Notes under the pieces: generated by a model | What the model saw: only the letters and a program-made list of their open reading frames with translations | Databases searched by the model: none | Told to the model about the DNA's origin: nothing | DNA from: Syngnathus acus | Taxonomy: Eukaryota > Chordata > Actinopteri > Syngnathiformes > Syngnathidae | Reading direction: 5' to 3' | DNA: 64,000 bases | Assembly (NCBI RefSeq): GCF_901709675.1 | Contig: NC_051094.1 | Location: forward strand, 15,658,501 to 15,722,500 | Part shown: positions 1-14,100 of the stretch, piece by piece | How the letters are laid out: every line of letters begins with the position of its first letter | Numbering within the stretch: the stretch's first letter is position 1 | Position numbers and translations under genes: made by a program

Positions 1-179
1 GGAGGAAACAAACAGTTGTTAATGTGAGCTGTAGTGAGTGAATCTTGGTCTGACTTTGCTGAATCTTAATAACATTATGAGCTTCAATGATGCTACAAGA
101 AGCAGGCCCAATGTCATTTCACTGTATTCATTTAATTAACTAGCTAATTTATATTTGTCAATTAAAAAATTACCAGTTA

Positions 180-1257
180 TCGTATTTTCCCGACCATAAG
201 GCGCACCTAAAAGTCTTACATTTTCTCCAAAATGGACGCCTTATGTTCCAAAACGAGCTGGCCATCTTCCGCTCGAATAAAACACATGCAGTCCAACAAT
301 ATCACTAACATGGATGAGGTACCGCTTACTTTCGACATTCCGGTGAACCACACTGTCGAGAAGTCAGCTTTTACTGTAGCGCTAACTTGCCATGCTCATG
401 GTCAGAAACTGACACCTTTTCAAGAGGAAGGCGCTGCCTAAAGAAAAGTTTCCACCTGGAGTCATCAATAAGGCAAATCAAAAGGGCTGGATGGACGGGG
501 AGAAAATGAGATTGGCTAAGTGAGGTGTACGTAAAGAGACCGGATGTTTTTTTTCCACGCGTCACCGTCCTTGTTGATCTGTGACTCCATGCGCGCCCGT
601 CTCACAGCCGCTGTGAAAAACCAAGTTCAGCAAACGAACTTGGAGCTTGCTATCATTCCGCGAGGTTTGACGAAGGAACTCCAATCATTGGACATCGGTG
701 TAATAAAGTCGTTCAAAGTGAAGTTGCGAGCGTCATGGGAGCGATGGCTAACACAGCTTTACAAAAACTGTGAGGCAGCGTCGAGTGAGTTACATCACAA
801 TATGTGAATGGACCGTGGATGCTTGGGCGAACATGTCTCCTCGCACTGTTGTTCGGGCTTTCGCAAAATCATTTCTGAGGAGCCGCACGGCAACGAAACT
901 GACTCTGAAAATGAGGAGAGAGAACCTGGCGTATTTGGAGAACTTGCTGAGCTGTTCATTTTAGGCACAGAAGATGAAGACTTTGATGGATCAAAAAACA
1001 TTGCTAAATACTTCAATGAAGTACAATCAAACTCAGCTAAATACTTAAATAAAGTACAACTGAACTCAGCTTTGTTCCTTCTGCCTTTTTAAAACAATGT
1101 GAATGCATGCTACCGTCTGTTTTAAGCTAGCGTATGTTTTACCATGCCTGCGCCCAATAATACGGTGCACCTTATGTATACGTTAAATACAGAAATAGCA
1201 CCCGTAACTGAGACTGCGCCTTTTATAATGGTGCGCCCTATGGTCGCGAAAATACGG
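180..1257 (+). mobile_element. TIR element with broken pogo/Tigger-type transposase
   Basis: The ends TCGTATTTTCCCGACCATAA and the complement of GGTCGCGAAAATACGG match the window-wide TIR family, with TA on both sides (178-179, 1258-1259). The interior from about 311 to 1000 keeps pieces of a DDE_1 (pogo/Tigger/jerky) transposase: MDEVPLTFDIP, KFPPGVINK, GWMDGEKM, DSMRARLTAAVKNQV, LAIIPRGLTKELQSLD. Stops and frameshifts break it and the N-terminal part is missing, so it is inactive. It lies downstream of the TRAF2 stop. Confidence 0.8.
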
Positions 1258-1438
1258 TACTGATTAAGTAGACTCAGCAAGTGGTAAATCATATTTGTGC
1301 TAATGTTTTTAAAACACTGTCTTTGATTGGCACACTATGAGAAATACTCTTATACTGTATCTTGCCAGATGACAACGAAACTCAACAGACCCTAAAGAAA
1401 AATGTCATTTAGAGGTAATGCAAATGCCTGTTTTAAAC
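1258..1438. other. traf2: TRAF2 downstream sequence
   Basis: AT-rich sequence between the TIR element and the TRAF2 stop, presumably 3' UTR on the minus strand. No clear polyadenylation signal was seen here. Confidence 0.3.
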
Positions 1439-4400
1439 CTAGAGCCCAGTGAGGTCTACAATGGCCTTGATGAAGATGGTGTCATCGCGAATATAAGTGT
1501 TTTTAGATTCCAGCTTGGAGAGCGGACAGAAGAGCGGGCAGCCACTGGCAATGTTCATATCACTCACAGGCCTCTGGAAGGATGAGGATGAGATGTCAGG
1601 CCGGAAAGCATCGATTATGTGCTCCCTGTTGTTCTGGTCGAGCAGCATTAGGGTGACCTGGGTACAGATGTGGCAATTTTGCTTAAAACAACGGTTCCAA
1701 TATGCAAAAATCAGAGGCGCTATTAGACAGTGGTACCTTGTACAGCGGTACAGCAGGCGTGCTAGAGCCTATCCCAGCTGACTTCGGGCAGTAGGCGGAA
1801 GACACCCTGAACTAGTGGCCAGCCAATCGCAGGGCACACAGACAAACAACCATTCACACACACACTCAATTTGGCAGTTTTCAATTTGGAGTGGTCAATT
1901 GGCCTGTCTTGCATGTGGGAGGAAACTGGAGTACACAGAGGAAACCCACGGAAGCACGGAGAAAACACTATCTGTGACTTATACACTGTGTGCAGAATTA
2001 TTAGGCAAGTGCGTATTTTGACTGAATTATCATTTTTATGCATATTTTCCAACTCCATGCTGTATAAGCTTGAATGCTCACTCAATACAAGCATAACATG
2101 TGATGTGTATTTTTGTTATAAAGGATGGTGAGGCCTCAGTAGATCAACACCCTATTTCATGGTGTGCTTAATTATGAGGCAGATTGTTATCCTCAGGCAA
2201 AATGGGGCAAAAAAAGAAAAAGAGATATAAGTGACTCTGAAAGGTAACATTCTTTCAGAGGGATACAGCACTCTTGAAATTGCTAACGTTTAAGCAAAAT
2301 TGTTTCCTCCCGCTTCCCTTTTCACCAAGTCATGTCAAACAAATGTGAAATGACTGTAATAAGCGCGTTATGTACTTGCCGAAATAAACAAATCAAATCA
2401 AAGATATTGGGGCGTGACCACAGAACCATAAACGTGTTATTGTAAATAGTCAACTATGTTGCAAGATACATGGTAAGGAAAAAAAGACGCAAATTAACTG
2501 CCAAAGATTTGAGAAGACTCAAACACAAAGCTACCTGGAACCCGTTCTCTCCCAGTGCTACCATATTCCGGAACTTAAATCTACCTGGAGTGCCCAAAAA
2601 TACCAGGTGTTTAGTGCTCAGAGACATGGCCAGGGTGCGAAAGGCTGACACCTGACCACAACCGACCAAGATATACATGTTGAAACGTCAAAACTTGGTC
2701 AGGAAATATCAGGAGACTGATCTTTCACAGATCCGATGGACTGATGAGACGAGAGTGACTCTTGACGGGCCAGCTGCACCCATGGCTGGATCAGTAACGG
2801 CCACAGAGCTCCATTTCAAATAGGACGCCAGCAAGGTGGCGAATGGGTACTGGTATGGTATTATTAAAAATGCGCTGGACCTGTATGAGTTCCATATAGA
2901 CTTCAAATTAACTCTAAAATTAAAACAGAAATGTCTTCAAATTAACCAACTTCCAGTTTTTAGAAGACACTTTCTTCAAGCAGTGGTACAGTAATAAGTG
3001 CATCTTTTAAGAAGACCATGATTTTTATGCAGGAAAATATTCCATTGCATGCATCAAAGTACCGTATTTTCCGCCCTAAAAGGCGCACCTAAAAACTTTA
3101 GTCAGTTCCGATCATTTTATAGGAGATCGTTTGAGAAACGCGATTGTTTACACTTCGCTGAGGCTCATGGGAGATTGCGAGCTGAGGCTCGTGAGACTTT
3201 GCGGATGGCTAATGCTATTGCGATAGCTGCTATACGTACCAGGCTATTTCATGTCAAAATAGGCTGCTCTGTTAATGTTTCGAGTAAATCTACGGATCGA
3301 TATGGAAGGGAAACATAGGTAAGTAGTACCAATGCGTTAGATCGAACTTTAGTCAGTTCCGATCATTTTATAGGAGATTGTTTGAGAAACGCGATTGTTT
3401 ACACTTTGCTGAGGCTCATGGGAGACTGCGAGCTGAGGCTCGTGAGACTTTGCGGATGGCTAATGCTATTGCGATAGCTGCTATACGTACCAGGCTATTT
3501 CATGTCAAAATAGGCTGCTCTGTTAATGTTTCGAGTAAATCTACGGATCGATATGGAAGGAAAACATAGGTAAGTAGTACCAATGCGTTAGATCGAACTT
3601 TAGTCAGTTCCGATCATTTTATAGGAGATCGTTTGAGAAACGCGATTGTTTACACTTTGCTGAGGCTCATGGGAGATTGCGAGCTGAGGCTCGTGAGACT
3701 TTGCGGATGGCTAATGCTATTGCGATAGCTGCTATACGTACCAGGCTATTTCATGTCAAAATAGGCTGCTCTGTTAATGTTTCGAGTAAATCTACGGATC
3801 GATATGGAAGGGAAACATAGGTAAGTAGTACCAATGCGTTAGATCGAACTTTAGTCAATTCTGATCATTTTATAGGAGATCGTTTGAGAAACGCGATTGT
3901 TTACAGAGGGCTCGTTGGTTATTGGCTAGTGGATGCATACCGCAACCCTAGTCAACCTCAGTTTGATGCAGTATAGCTTCTATTTTATGCGCCTTATAAT
4001 CCGGTGCGCCTTATATATGGACAAAGTTTTAAAATGGGCCGTTCATTGAAGGTGCGCCTTATAACCCGGTGCGCCTTTTAGGGCGGAAAATACGGTACTC
4101 CACTTGGTAGCTCGCCGGTAAAAGGCCTTAAAGAATAATGAGGTGGCCCCCCTTCTTCACCTGACCTTAATTCTATTGAGAACTTCCTAAACGGAAGATT
4201 TACGCTGAAGGAAAACAGTATACCTCTGTGAACAATGTCTGGCAGGCTGTGGTTGTAGCTGCACAAAACGTTATTGAACAACAGATCAAGAAGCTAGCTG
4301 ACACACTCCATGGATGGAAGAAGGGTGGCTGTGTTGGTCACTGATTTTTTTTAAAAAATGTGTAAATTTTGAGTCGTTTGTTATTTTCACTTTAACAAAT

Positions 4401-5150
4401 GAAAATAAACAAGTGACGATGGAAAATTTCCATTTTTACTTTAGTTGCAAAGTAATTCTGCACACTAATTGTCGCCAAATAATTGTACACATAGAAATGT
4501 TACCAAGAAAGCCAGGATCTCACTTTTACTCTCTTAAATATTCAAGTTTAAGGTTTATTAACATTTTGATTGACCGAGAGCATTATAATCCTCAGTGTGT
4601 ACATTTTTTTTTTCTTTTATAAATGAAACTACGAAATAAAGACTGGTCATGACATTTTACTTTTTATCTTTTATGAGTCTTACCTTCTGATTAAAAGGCC
4701 ACTTAAGGAGTGCGTCACTGTGTCCTCTCATCACCACAAAGAACAAAGATAAATGGGTCCCCCTTCCTGTCCCGTCACCATTTAGGTAGATACGCAAGCA
4801 CATCTTGTAGCCATATTTACTTGTATAAAAGGCTGGAAAACATGACAATATGTTGTTACAAGAAAAACTCATCAGTGTCTTTACGACAAGAAAATTTTTT
4901 AATCATCAGATAATTATACCAGGAGAGAACATAGCAGGAGCTCGTCCAGCGATAGCGTCCTGTCTCTTCTTTGTAAAATCGCAGATTTTCCACACGAAGA
5001 TCCCATCATATGTAGCTGCGGACATGTCCCTCATCTTCCCCTCCATCTCTACAATGGACAAGTCCCGCAGACTCACAGTTCTCTCCAGCTGACGAACCTT
5101 TACCACACATAAATAAGCTGTCATATATATATATACATATATATATATAC

Positions 5151-5181
<31 letters not shown>

Positions 5182-8100
5182 AAAAGTAATTGATTAATCA
5201 AAAACAAACCGTTTATCAAATTAACCATCTCGCATCTTTATAATTGCGTAATCGTTTAGAGACATTTTTTAACAATATTGTCCAAATCTTTATTTCAGGC
5301 TCTCACAAGTCATAATTACTCTTGTCCTTCATGAAAGCAGACAGATTTATCTTTTCGTGTTTAGTCAAAATAAGACATCTACTTTTACTGTGGAAATGAA
5401 CGACGTTAAATCATTCTTGTGTGAGATTCTTTGTTGAGTTGTTTTTGATAGTCATAAATAACATACATTTATTCATCTTCTGTACCGCTTATCCTCATGA
5501 GGGTCGCGGGTGTGCTGGAGCCCATTTCAGCAGTAAACAAAAATAATCAAACACTAATTGGGGAAAAAAATGAATACACTTCAACGCACATGAAATTGTA
5601 TCCGGTTGCTGTGATTTGTTTCTATATTCCTTTTTATATCTTGTCTTTTGAAAAAAGCCACTAACGCTTTTCAAACACAATCCAGCATTGTGGGTTCCAG
5701 TAATGTGAATCCATCAAGTGTGTGGGTTTTCACACAGCGACATAACATCTTGCACAATAAGATAACTATACACCGGTATGTAGTGATATAGTATAAAACA
5801 TTTGTTGGTTAGTGGCAATTGATTTGAACACAACGGGCAAGTAAAGTGAGTGGGTGTGTAAACTTCCGACTGGGAGTTGCAGAATACTCTTAATTTAAAG
5901 AGGTGTGCTGTGCCTCTGTTATGGCCCTGAAATTACAGGTACCTCTGAAGGACAAAAACTGTTGAGTAGATATTGTCCGCTTTAACTTCATCTCATGCAT
6001 AAAGAAGAGCAACATGCGAAAAGGGAATTATGCCTGCTTTAACAAAGATTAATAATTACATTTACTAGACAATATCAATACCGTTTTTTTCCATGTATAA
6101 TGCGCCCCCATTTATAATACGCACCCTAAAAATGGCATGTCGATGCTGGAAAAAAGCCTGTACCCATGTATAATACGCACCCAAATTTTGATTTTTTTTT
6201 TTTTTGATTTTTTTTTTAAAGTCCCAATGATCGTCACACACGCATCTGGGTGTGGTGAAATTTGTCCTCTGCATTTGACCCATCCCCGTGTGATTTTGAT
6301 CCATCCCCTGGGGGAGAGGGGAGCAGTGAGCAGCAGCGGCGCCGCGCTCGGGAATCATTTGGTGATCTAACCCCCCAATTCCAAACCTTAATGCTGAGTG
6401 CCAAGCAGGGAGGCAATGGGTCCCATTTTTATAGTCTTTGGTATGACCCGGCCGGGTTACTTAAGTCCGTAAATGTAAAATTATTTCAGAAAAAAAAATC
6501 ATCTTTGGGAACAACCGGATGTTATTCTGCCGGTCAGTATCACTGCGCATGCAGTAGCAAACTCGATAGCGAAGAAATATGTGAGACTCTCAACGGGATC
6601 ACCAATATTTGAGTGATGTTCCAGTTATTTATCACAATTATTTATTATTATAATAATAATATATATAATATATATAATAATTATTTATTTATTATTCACA
6701 ATTGTCATGGTGATCTTTCTGGTGATTTCTTAACTAGGCTGGATGTATTTTTTTTAAAATAAATAAACTTGACTTTTGTTGGCGTTGATTTCTCCGACTG
6801 CCCAGAAAGGCACCACCGCGATCAGTTAGGTTAAAATGAAGAGAGGAAAGTGACGTTGTAAAGAACCATCCGTGACAAGATTTTCTTCAAAAATTGTTGT
6901 ACCATGATTTTCTTTTTTTTTTTTTTTGTACCCATGTATAATGCGCACCCCAGATTTTAGGACAATAAATTAGTTACATTTTGCGCATTATACATGGAAA
7001 AAAACGGTAGTTTATTTGACTAGTACAAAGACATTTCCAGTGTTCCATTTGTCACCTTGTTGTTGAGAATCTCAATTTTGTCCTGGTCCAGTCTGTGTTG
7101 TCGATTGTAGGCTTCCATGGTGGTGCAGGAGCGTTCCATCTCTCGGTTGAGGACACAAACGATGTTCTCGAACGTATTGATTTTTAGCTCCAGCTCTTGG
7201 CAGCGTCGGCTCAACTCAACAACCTTGGTCTTTTCACCTTGGAGCTGCAGCTCCAGGGTAGCACCCACAGTGCTGGGTAGTGTGATGGAGGTGGAAGCCC
7301 CAGCACCACCTCCACCAAGCTGGCTCATCTTGAGTTCTAAATCTCTCAGGGACTGGTGGAGCTCCTGTAGCTTGTGGCCAGCTACCTCCAGGCTCTGAGG
7401 CTGCAGGCTCTCCAGGCTCACTTTGATGCCCATGATGAAATGCAGAAGCAGGTTAAGGTGTTCGTACGAACATTGACGCTCATGTTCATGGATCTTCTCC
7501 TTCTCCACCTGCATATTAAAGAGATTAGAATGTGTTTAGAACAAAACCGTTCTGTTAGAAAGCACCAGGGGTCACCAACTATTGTGACACAAGCTATAGT
7601 GTATTTCTTGAGTACTGAATCATGCAAAGATCCACCAATTTGACACACAATTCTGCCATAACCAAACTGCTTAAATTACCTTTACGTAATTACGTTCCTG
7701 TTGTTAATGTTATTCTTCTATGTAAACACACTGATTATGGTAATAATTTCAACAAGTTAGAAAAGAGGTACATATCAAGATGCAACATTTGAATTTCATA
7801 AATCATTTTCAAATGTTTACTTTTACAACATTCATAGGAAATCACAGTGTCCCATTCACTGGTGAACTATTTTTAGAACTGACCCGCAGGTGAGCGCTCC
7901 CCACTGCCCGTGGGCACCATATTGGTAACCCTTAAAATACACAACCCCAGAAAATAATAATGTGATGATGTACAATATGTAAGCAAAACAACAACAACAA
8001 CAACATTACAAGCACACAGCAAATAAATAATTGAACTTTAAGCATAGAGTATACATGCACCATTAATGTTCAATTTATTACGAACATTGAACCACACAAA

Positions 8101-11100
8101 AAAGTAAAATGTAATTAAAAATTATATTTTAAACAATTTTAACTTTCCCCGATACAATGTCCCAGTGGGATTGTTTGATAATCGGGGATAGTCATAAATG
8201 GGTGCAGCTATCGGAGGGCCCACAGTTCAATTGTCCCAACAAGGTCAAGAAAATGGGAATTAACGGCAAATGTGCTCCTCAGACTCAAACTTCTCAAATT
8301 TGCTAAGTCGGGGAGGCAAAGCAGCCGACAGGTCCACTGTACCACTAATGTGCGAACAACAGTCACTCATGTTACATGGTATGCAGCAGTCAATTGTCAT
8401 GAAATGCACCAAAATGCAAATTATTATGCAAGAAAAAAAAAGAGTGTTATGTATTACGGTCTTTGTTTTTTTAATTATGGGTTTCTACCATGAACAAGTA
8501 AATAGTACGAGTTGTCGACAATATTGTCATCTTTGGCATGCTGTGTCAACAATTGGTAAGGTGGTAAAATGATTGTTTCTCAATCCCCTTGTATCTTGTA
8601 CTTTGAAGTAGCATAACCTTCAGTAATTACTAAGTGTCACGAGTCTCAATGCTTCTACATGGTCAGTCTAGATCAGAGTAGTAGTACAAACCGATAAAAA
8701 ATAAAATGTTTTGAATTTTGACAGCAATCTGTAATGACTGTTGAATAATTCTTGGTTTCCCGTCATCATGAAAGTTCTGATACATTGGCAAGAAACTGTT
8801 GTCATGGTCTTATCACGAGTGTGTTAATACGGCAAGATCAATAAGTTAAGTTGAATAACGATTCAGCATTTGTTGCGTTAGCTAGTGTCACACACAGCAA
8901 ATTATGATGAAAATGTCTACTTACAGACGTATCGCAGCCAACAACATGAAATCTGCATGGTGCTTTAAATTTACTGCAGAACTTAATATGGTCCACATAC
9001 TGCAAAACAAAAAATTAAAGAAGCTAATGATCTACAGATTGCTTAGTCGAATTAGATCCCCAACTAAATGAGAGTAAATGAGAATTGTGAATTTAAAGAA
9101 AATCACTTAAAGACCATATTTGGGATACCTTTTCTCTGGGTATCTTTTTCTTTGCACAACCTTCACAGATCATTGGGTACTTCGGGCAAATTTCATCATG
9201 AGCCTAAAAAACAAATTACAAAGGAACAATTCAATCAGAATCCTGACATAGTATCCTAATTACAGTCCAACTATGATTTTATTAATTTTAATATTAATAC
9301 AGATGGAAAGAAATACTCTGAAGATGTCAAAAACTAATTAGGGGTGCAACAGTACAGATAACCTACAGTAGGGTTCGTGCCTTGGTTTCCGTACGCTTCT
9401 ATTGAAATATCCCATTTTTTTTAATTCTGGGATTGATTTAACAAATAAGGATTTTGACACTCAATTTTGACACAAAAGGAAAATTTGGTACCATAGTGAT
9501 TACGTTTACATGCAGACAATAACCCTTTTAAAACCCAAATATTGGCAGTATTCAAGTTTTTAAAGTACATGTAAACACGCACAGAAACCCAAATATGTGC
9601 TTTATCGGGTTTTTAAAAATAAAACCCCTGGGTTACCTCTCTTCTTACCCAAATATCTCGGCTTGTAACCGCGATCGGGTTACCTCCTAACCACGCTCGC
9701 TACTGCTCTATCCACAAAGAATCTTGGTCTTTGTAGTACAGGTACATTTGTATGTGCACCATCCTCGCCGTAGCAAGCCTAACTTGAACACAGATTTTTC
9801 AGCAGTGTTTTCACGTTATTTTCCGTCTCTAAGGCAAAAACGAAAGTGTGTACATTGGCAGTGGTACCTGTGTAAGTCCATACGTCGTACGCGCAATTCA
9901 CACAAGCAGATGTAAACAATCACGGCGGAACTCGGATACGTGACAAAAAAACACTTTTAGAGTGTGTGTGTGGGTGGCAGGGGCAGACTGCTTTATCCCT
10001 GCGGTGAGCAACGTGACTATAATGTGTTTTGTTAATAGTAGAAATTAACACGCTGAAATGACATTCATTTGCTTCATGACATCAATGTGTGTACTTGACA
10101 GACCAAAACCTAGTCTAATCAAAATGTATCACATAAGTACAAGTACGTATGTACACAAATTGCAAAAAAAAATAGTGTCTAATGATCACATTAAACAAAA
10201 TACAAGCAATGCTTTTTGTGAAACAACATAGAAAGCGATTTAATGTAGATTACACCATGACAACATGCTATCAGCCATTTCTTTAAAGTGTGCAGTTTGT
10301 TTGACACTATAACAGTCTTAACTTAACACTAGAATTTGCAATTTCTGTAGAAATTGCGTGTGAAGGCGAAGAGGTTGAATAAAAACTTAGGAAATGCTAC
10401 AGAATGATGTTCAAAGTTGGAACGGGTTGAATGGGTCAGAAAACATAGAAATTAGAAGGGAAAAAGGCAATTTTGTCAAATTTGGCGTGAATTTTAAAGT
10501 TTAAAATTTGGAATATTTGGTAAGTGGGAAGTTTTGGAATAGGTAGGCATAAGATGTACAGTTACATTTTGAAACGGGTTGAATCGGTAAAAAAAAAACA
10601 ACGTAGAAATTAGAAGGAAAGAAATTAATTTAGTGGGAATGAAAAGCGAAATTCTTTTGTTCACACTGATATGCTTTTGGGACATTATTTCCAGGACTTT
10701 GGCTCTTCTACTATGGTTAAGCACGTTTTGTGCTTAAATTGTGTTTTTTTGGTCAGGTTTAATTTATTTGAACTCGTGTTTCGCCTTTCAAATACCCGAC
10801 TCATGCCAAGCTATGTTGTTAGCGGAAATGGATCCATCTGTAGGTTGTACATATGTCATGTTTTGTCATCTATCTCTCTCTCTATCTCTCTATCCATATA
10901 TATATACGTATATACACACATACATACACACATACATACAGTATGCTTGATCAAAATGTGGGTTTCAAGTTGAAACTTTCAACCATTGACATTCTTGTCA
11001 TCAATGCGTAATGCAAACCAGCACTGTAGTACCTCAGCAGATCTCAAATGTATACTGGAACTACAATAACAAATTCTCTTCAGCAGAACTCATTTGGACT

Positions 11101-14100
11101 CAAAAGATTAACTCTGTGGGCTGTATGTATATTCATGCTTAGTGCAAATCTGACATAGAGTGAGGTCCAATTGTGTGAAAAAGGGGGATTTCCATCGTTT
11201 TGGTATTTTCGTAGCTGCACATAGTTTGAAATGGGCGTTTGAGCTGTTGTGGTTGTAAATACAGACAACAATCTTCGCAGGGAATTGAAGCTGCTTTTCT
11301 CAGATTGAAGCACACAAATTACGTTTATAAGAGGATCTCTATGGGTTGATAATCACTGGAGCTAGATTATTTTGGAAATAATAAAAGTCGTCATTATTTT
11401 TGGGTGAGATTTATGAAAAAAAAACATTATTCCTGACTTCAATTGTTAGTATGTGGTAAAACTATCATCATTGTCTCATGTCCATGCATCCCTACACGTT
11501 GAACATTTTGATCTTGAACACAATGATCTTGTAAATAACACATGAAATTCAAATCTTTTGTGCTTCATTGCATCTTTGCACACATTTGAACTCTGAAAAA
11601 GCATCGTCCTAATCTCTTTATTGGATTTATTTTATATTAATTTGATTTTCTATTTCTACAAGTCTTGGGATTTACTGGGCTAACCTGGGACCTCGGTTGT
11701 CGTATTTCAACATGCTCACAAAATTAATGCTTGCAGAGGACCCAAAAGCAAAGGCGAGAGTGTTAATAGAGGCTTAAGGGATTGTTTAATGAGAAGAAAC
11801 GTCTCGAGACCAAGGGTAGGACACAAGCATGGCTGGCAACAAGCTGAGGTTCTGACTTAATGCTGGAGAGCTGATGATGAATTGAATGAATGGCCCAGAG
11901 AATACGCAGAGAAATGAGAGGTTCATGTAGGAAACGCAGAGCAAGGCTGGGAGGCACTTGTCTTTTGTCCATATTATATATCGTATATCGTTGGCAGTTT
12001 TGCTGTCATGTAATTTTGAAGGTGGTCCAAAGACTCTGCATGACCACTCAACATCTGAACAGCCAACAGAATAAATGCATGTCCACGATGAAACGTTGGC
12101 TGAACCAGCCAGTTGTCTAAGTGGCATAATGAAAGCAATGGCATTATAAGGCCTCATGAAGTGTGTCAGCACATTGGGCAAACTGTATTGATACTGTGTC
12201 ACTCTGTTACTCAATAGGACACCTGCCGGAGCTTACATATTTGTACTGCAACTTATTTTGACATTGGGTAGTGTGGATGCATAAAGACACTTTGCAGGTG
12301 TTAAAATTAACCCGCAGTGGTGAATTTACACCAGCAACTGCCCGAAGATAGGCTCAAGCACGCCCGCGACCCCCGTGGGGACAAAGCAGTACAGAAAATG
12401 GATGGATGGATTTTTCAACATACAGGGTTAGTGGATGAGTTTACAGATAGGTTCAAAGCATTTTTTCTTTTGTTATTTTTGAGGATACACTTGCATATGT
12501 TGCCAGTCATCGTTGTACCTGTCAATTAAAATAGCTCCACATGCTTGAGGCACTGATGCTATATGACTGCAGTTAGCAAGTCGTCCGTGTTGGTAAATGC
12601 CAAAACACGTAATTGCCAATTCAACAACAAAGAGGACACATGGACTAGTCAACTAGACAGTTAAATTCTGGATAGAAACAGACAGATCTCACATTCACAC
12701 AATTGCTGAATAAAAACTCATGTGAACCCACGCTGCTTTCATGAACGACTACATCCACAGAGACTGCTTCTAACAACTTAGTCTTAATAGAGCATAACAT
12801 TTCAAAACTACATCTAAAGAAAAACAAATCTACATCTCACCTTGATGTTCTTTAAAAGGAATGGTTCTTTACAGTATTTGCAGTTGAGTGTCCTCTCAGG
12901 ACATTCTCGCTCATCATGACGTTCCTGTTCGTTGGCTCTCATCAACTCTTTGCAGGAAGGGCACAAGATGATAGCAAAGTCACAGTGGCCCTCATGGCAG
13001 GCCTGCAGGGAATCAGCATGAATACTTTAAAATCATTAAACAGGCAGAGGAGGATGCTTTATTTGGATGTAATAGAAGAGTAAGTAAACACCAGCAAACA
13101 TTTTTTAAAATATGTTTATATGTTTGCTTCAACAGCTTATCTTTGCTAAGATTATTTTCTACATGTACTTATGTCATCCATGCATTTTCTATACCAATTG
13201 TCTCATTGAAGTTGTGGGTTACTGCTTCATGCATATCATAGGAAAATTCAGGCTAGAGGCGGGGTAAACCCTGGACAAGACTTGATGGTTACTTGGATTT
13301 TTGAAAAACAATAATTGAGAGCCTTTCAATCAGTTTAGAATGCATCTTATGTTTGGAATTATCTTGTTGAGTCAGACAAAGGGCTTGTTTCTGTATTTTT
13401 CCTCTTAGATTAGGCTCACCAACATTGTGCCCCTTGGGCACCAGTAAGCCCCCAAGGAAATACAGGGGTCGTCCGTGGGCCTGCTATAAATATAGTTTTC
13501 CAGTAATGAGAAATTGTGATTTTCTGGGACTGTTGTAGATATGACGATTTGAAAATGTTGAAATATATCCTCATTACTTTAGAAAATCATCAACATTATC
13601 AGTGCCTATATGTAAACGAATGTCCTTAATTATGAATTGTAACACATACAATTATTAAAAGGCATCTGAGCACATTTATTTCAGAAGTCTATATGAAACT
13701 GGTAGCCTTCTGCATTAATAATACTTAAGAAGTAGCTCAGTTTCAAAAAGGTCGGTGACCTGTGTTAGATTAGTGCAGCGATGATTATAAAATCCTTATA
13801 CAGAAACATCATTGGCCCTAAATTGGTTCAAGTACTACTGGTCGGATCACTTACAGAGAACGTCCATTGGTGATAAATAATCTGCGGGTGTACAAGTTTG
13901 CCATGGCGTACCACAGGGATGCTCGGCCCATCATTGTTCATTCTATACATTTGATTCCCTTACGAATTACGATTAGAAAGCACTCTTGACTTCCACCGTT
14001 GTGCAGGCAACACCAAAATGGAACAAATGAAACCAGCCAGCATACCAAACTCCAGATGTGGCTCAAAGACATCAAGAACTGGATGACTGAGAATTTCTTA

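Noticed and set aside
3062-4095. Possible CRISPR-like or satellite array
   Set aside because: The 251-bp units are contiguous, without unique spacers, and are enclosed by transposon ends in a vertebrate genome.
7117-7398. Plus-strand open frame over TRAF2 exon 7
   Set aside because: Antisense shadow of the coiled-coil exon.
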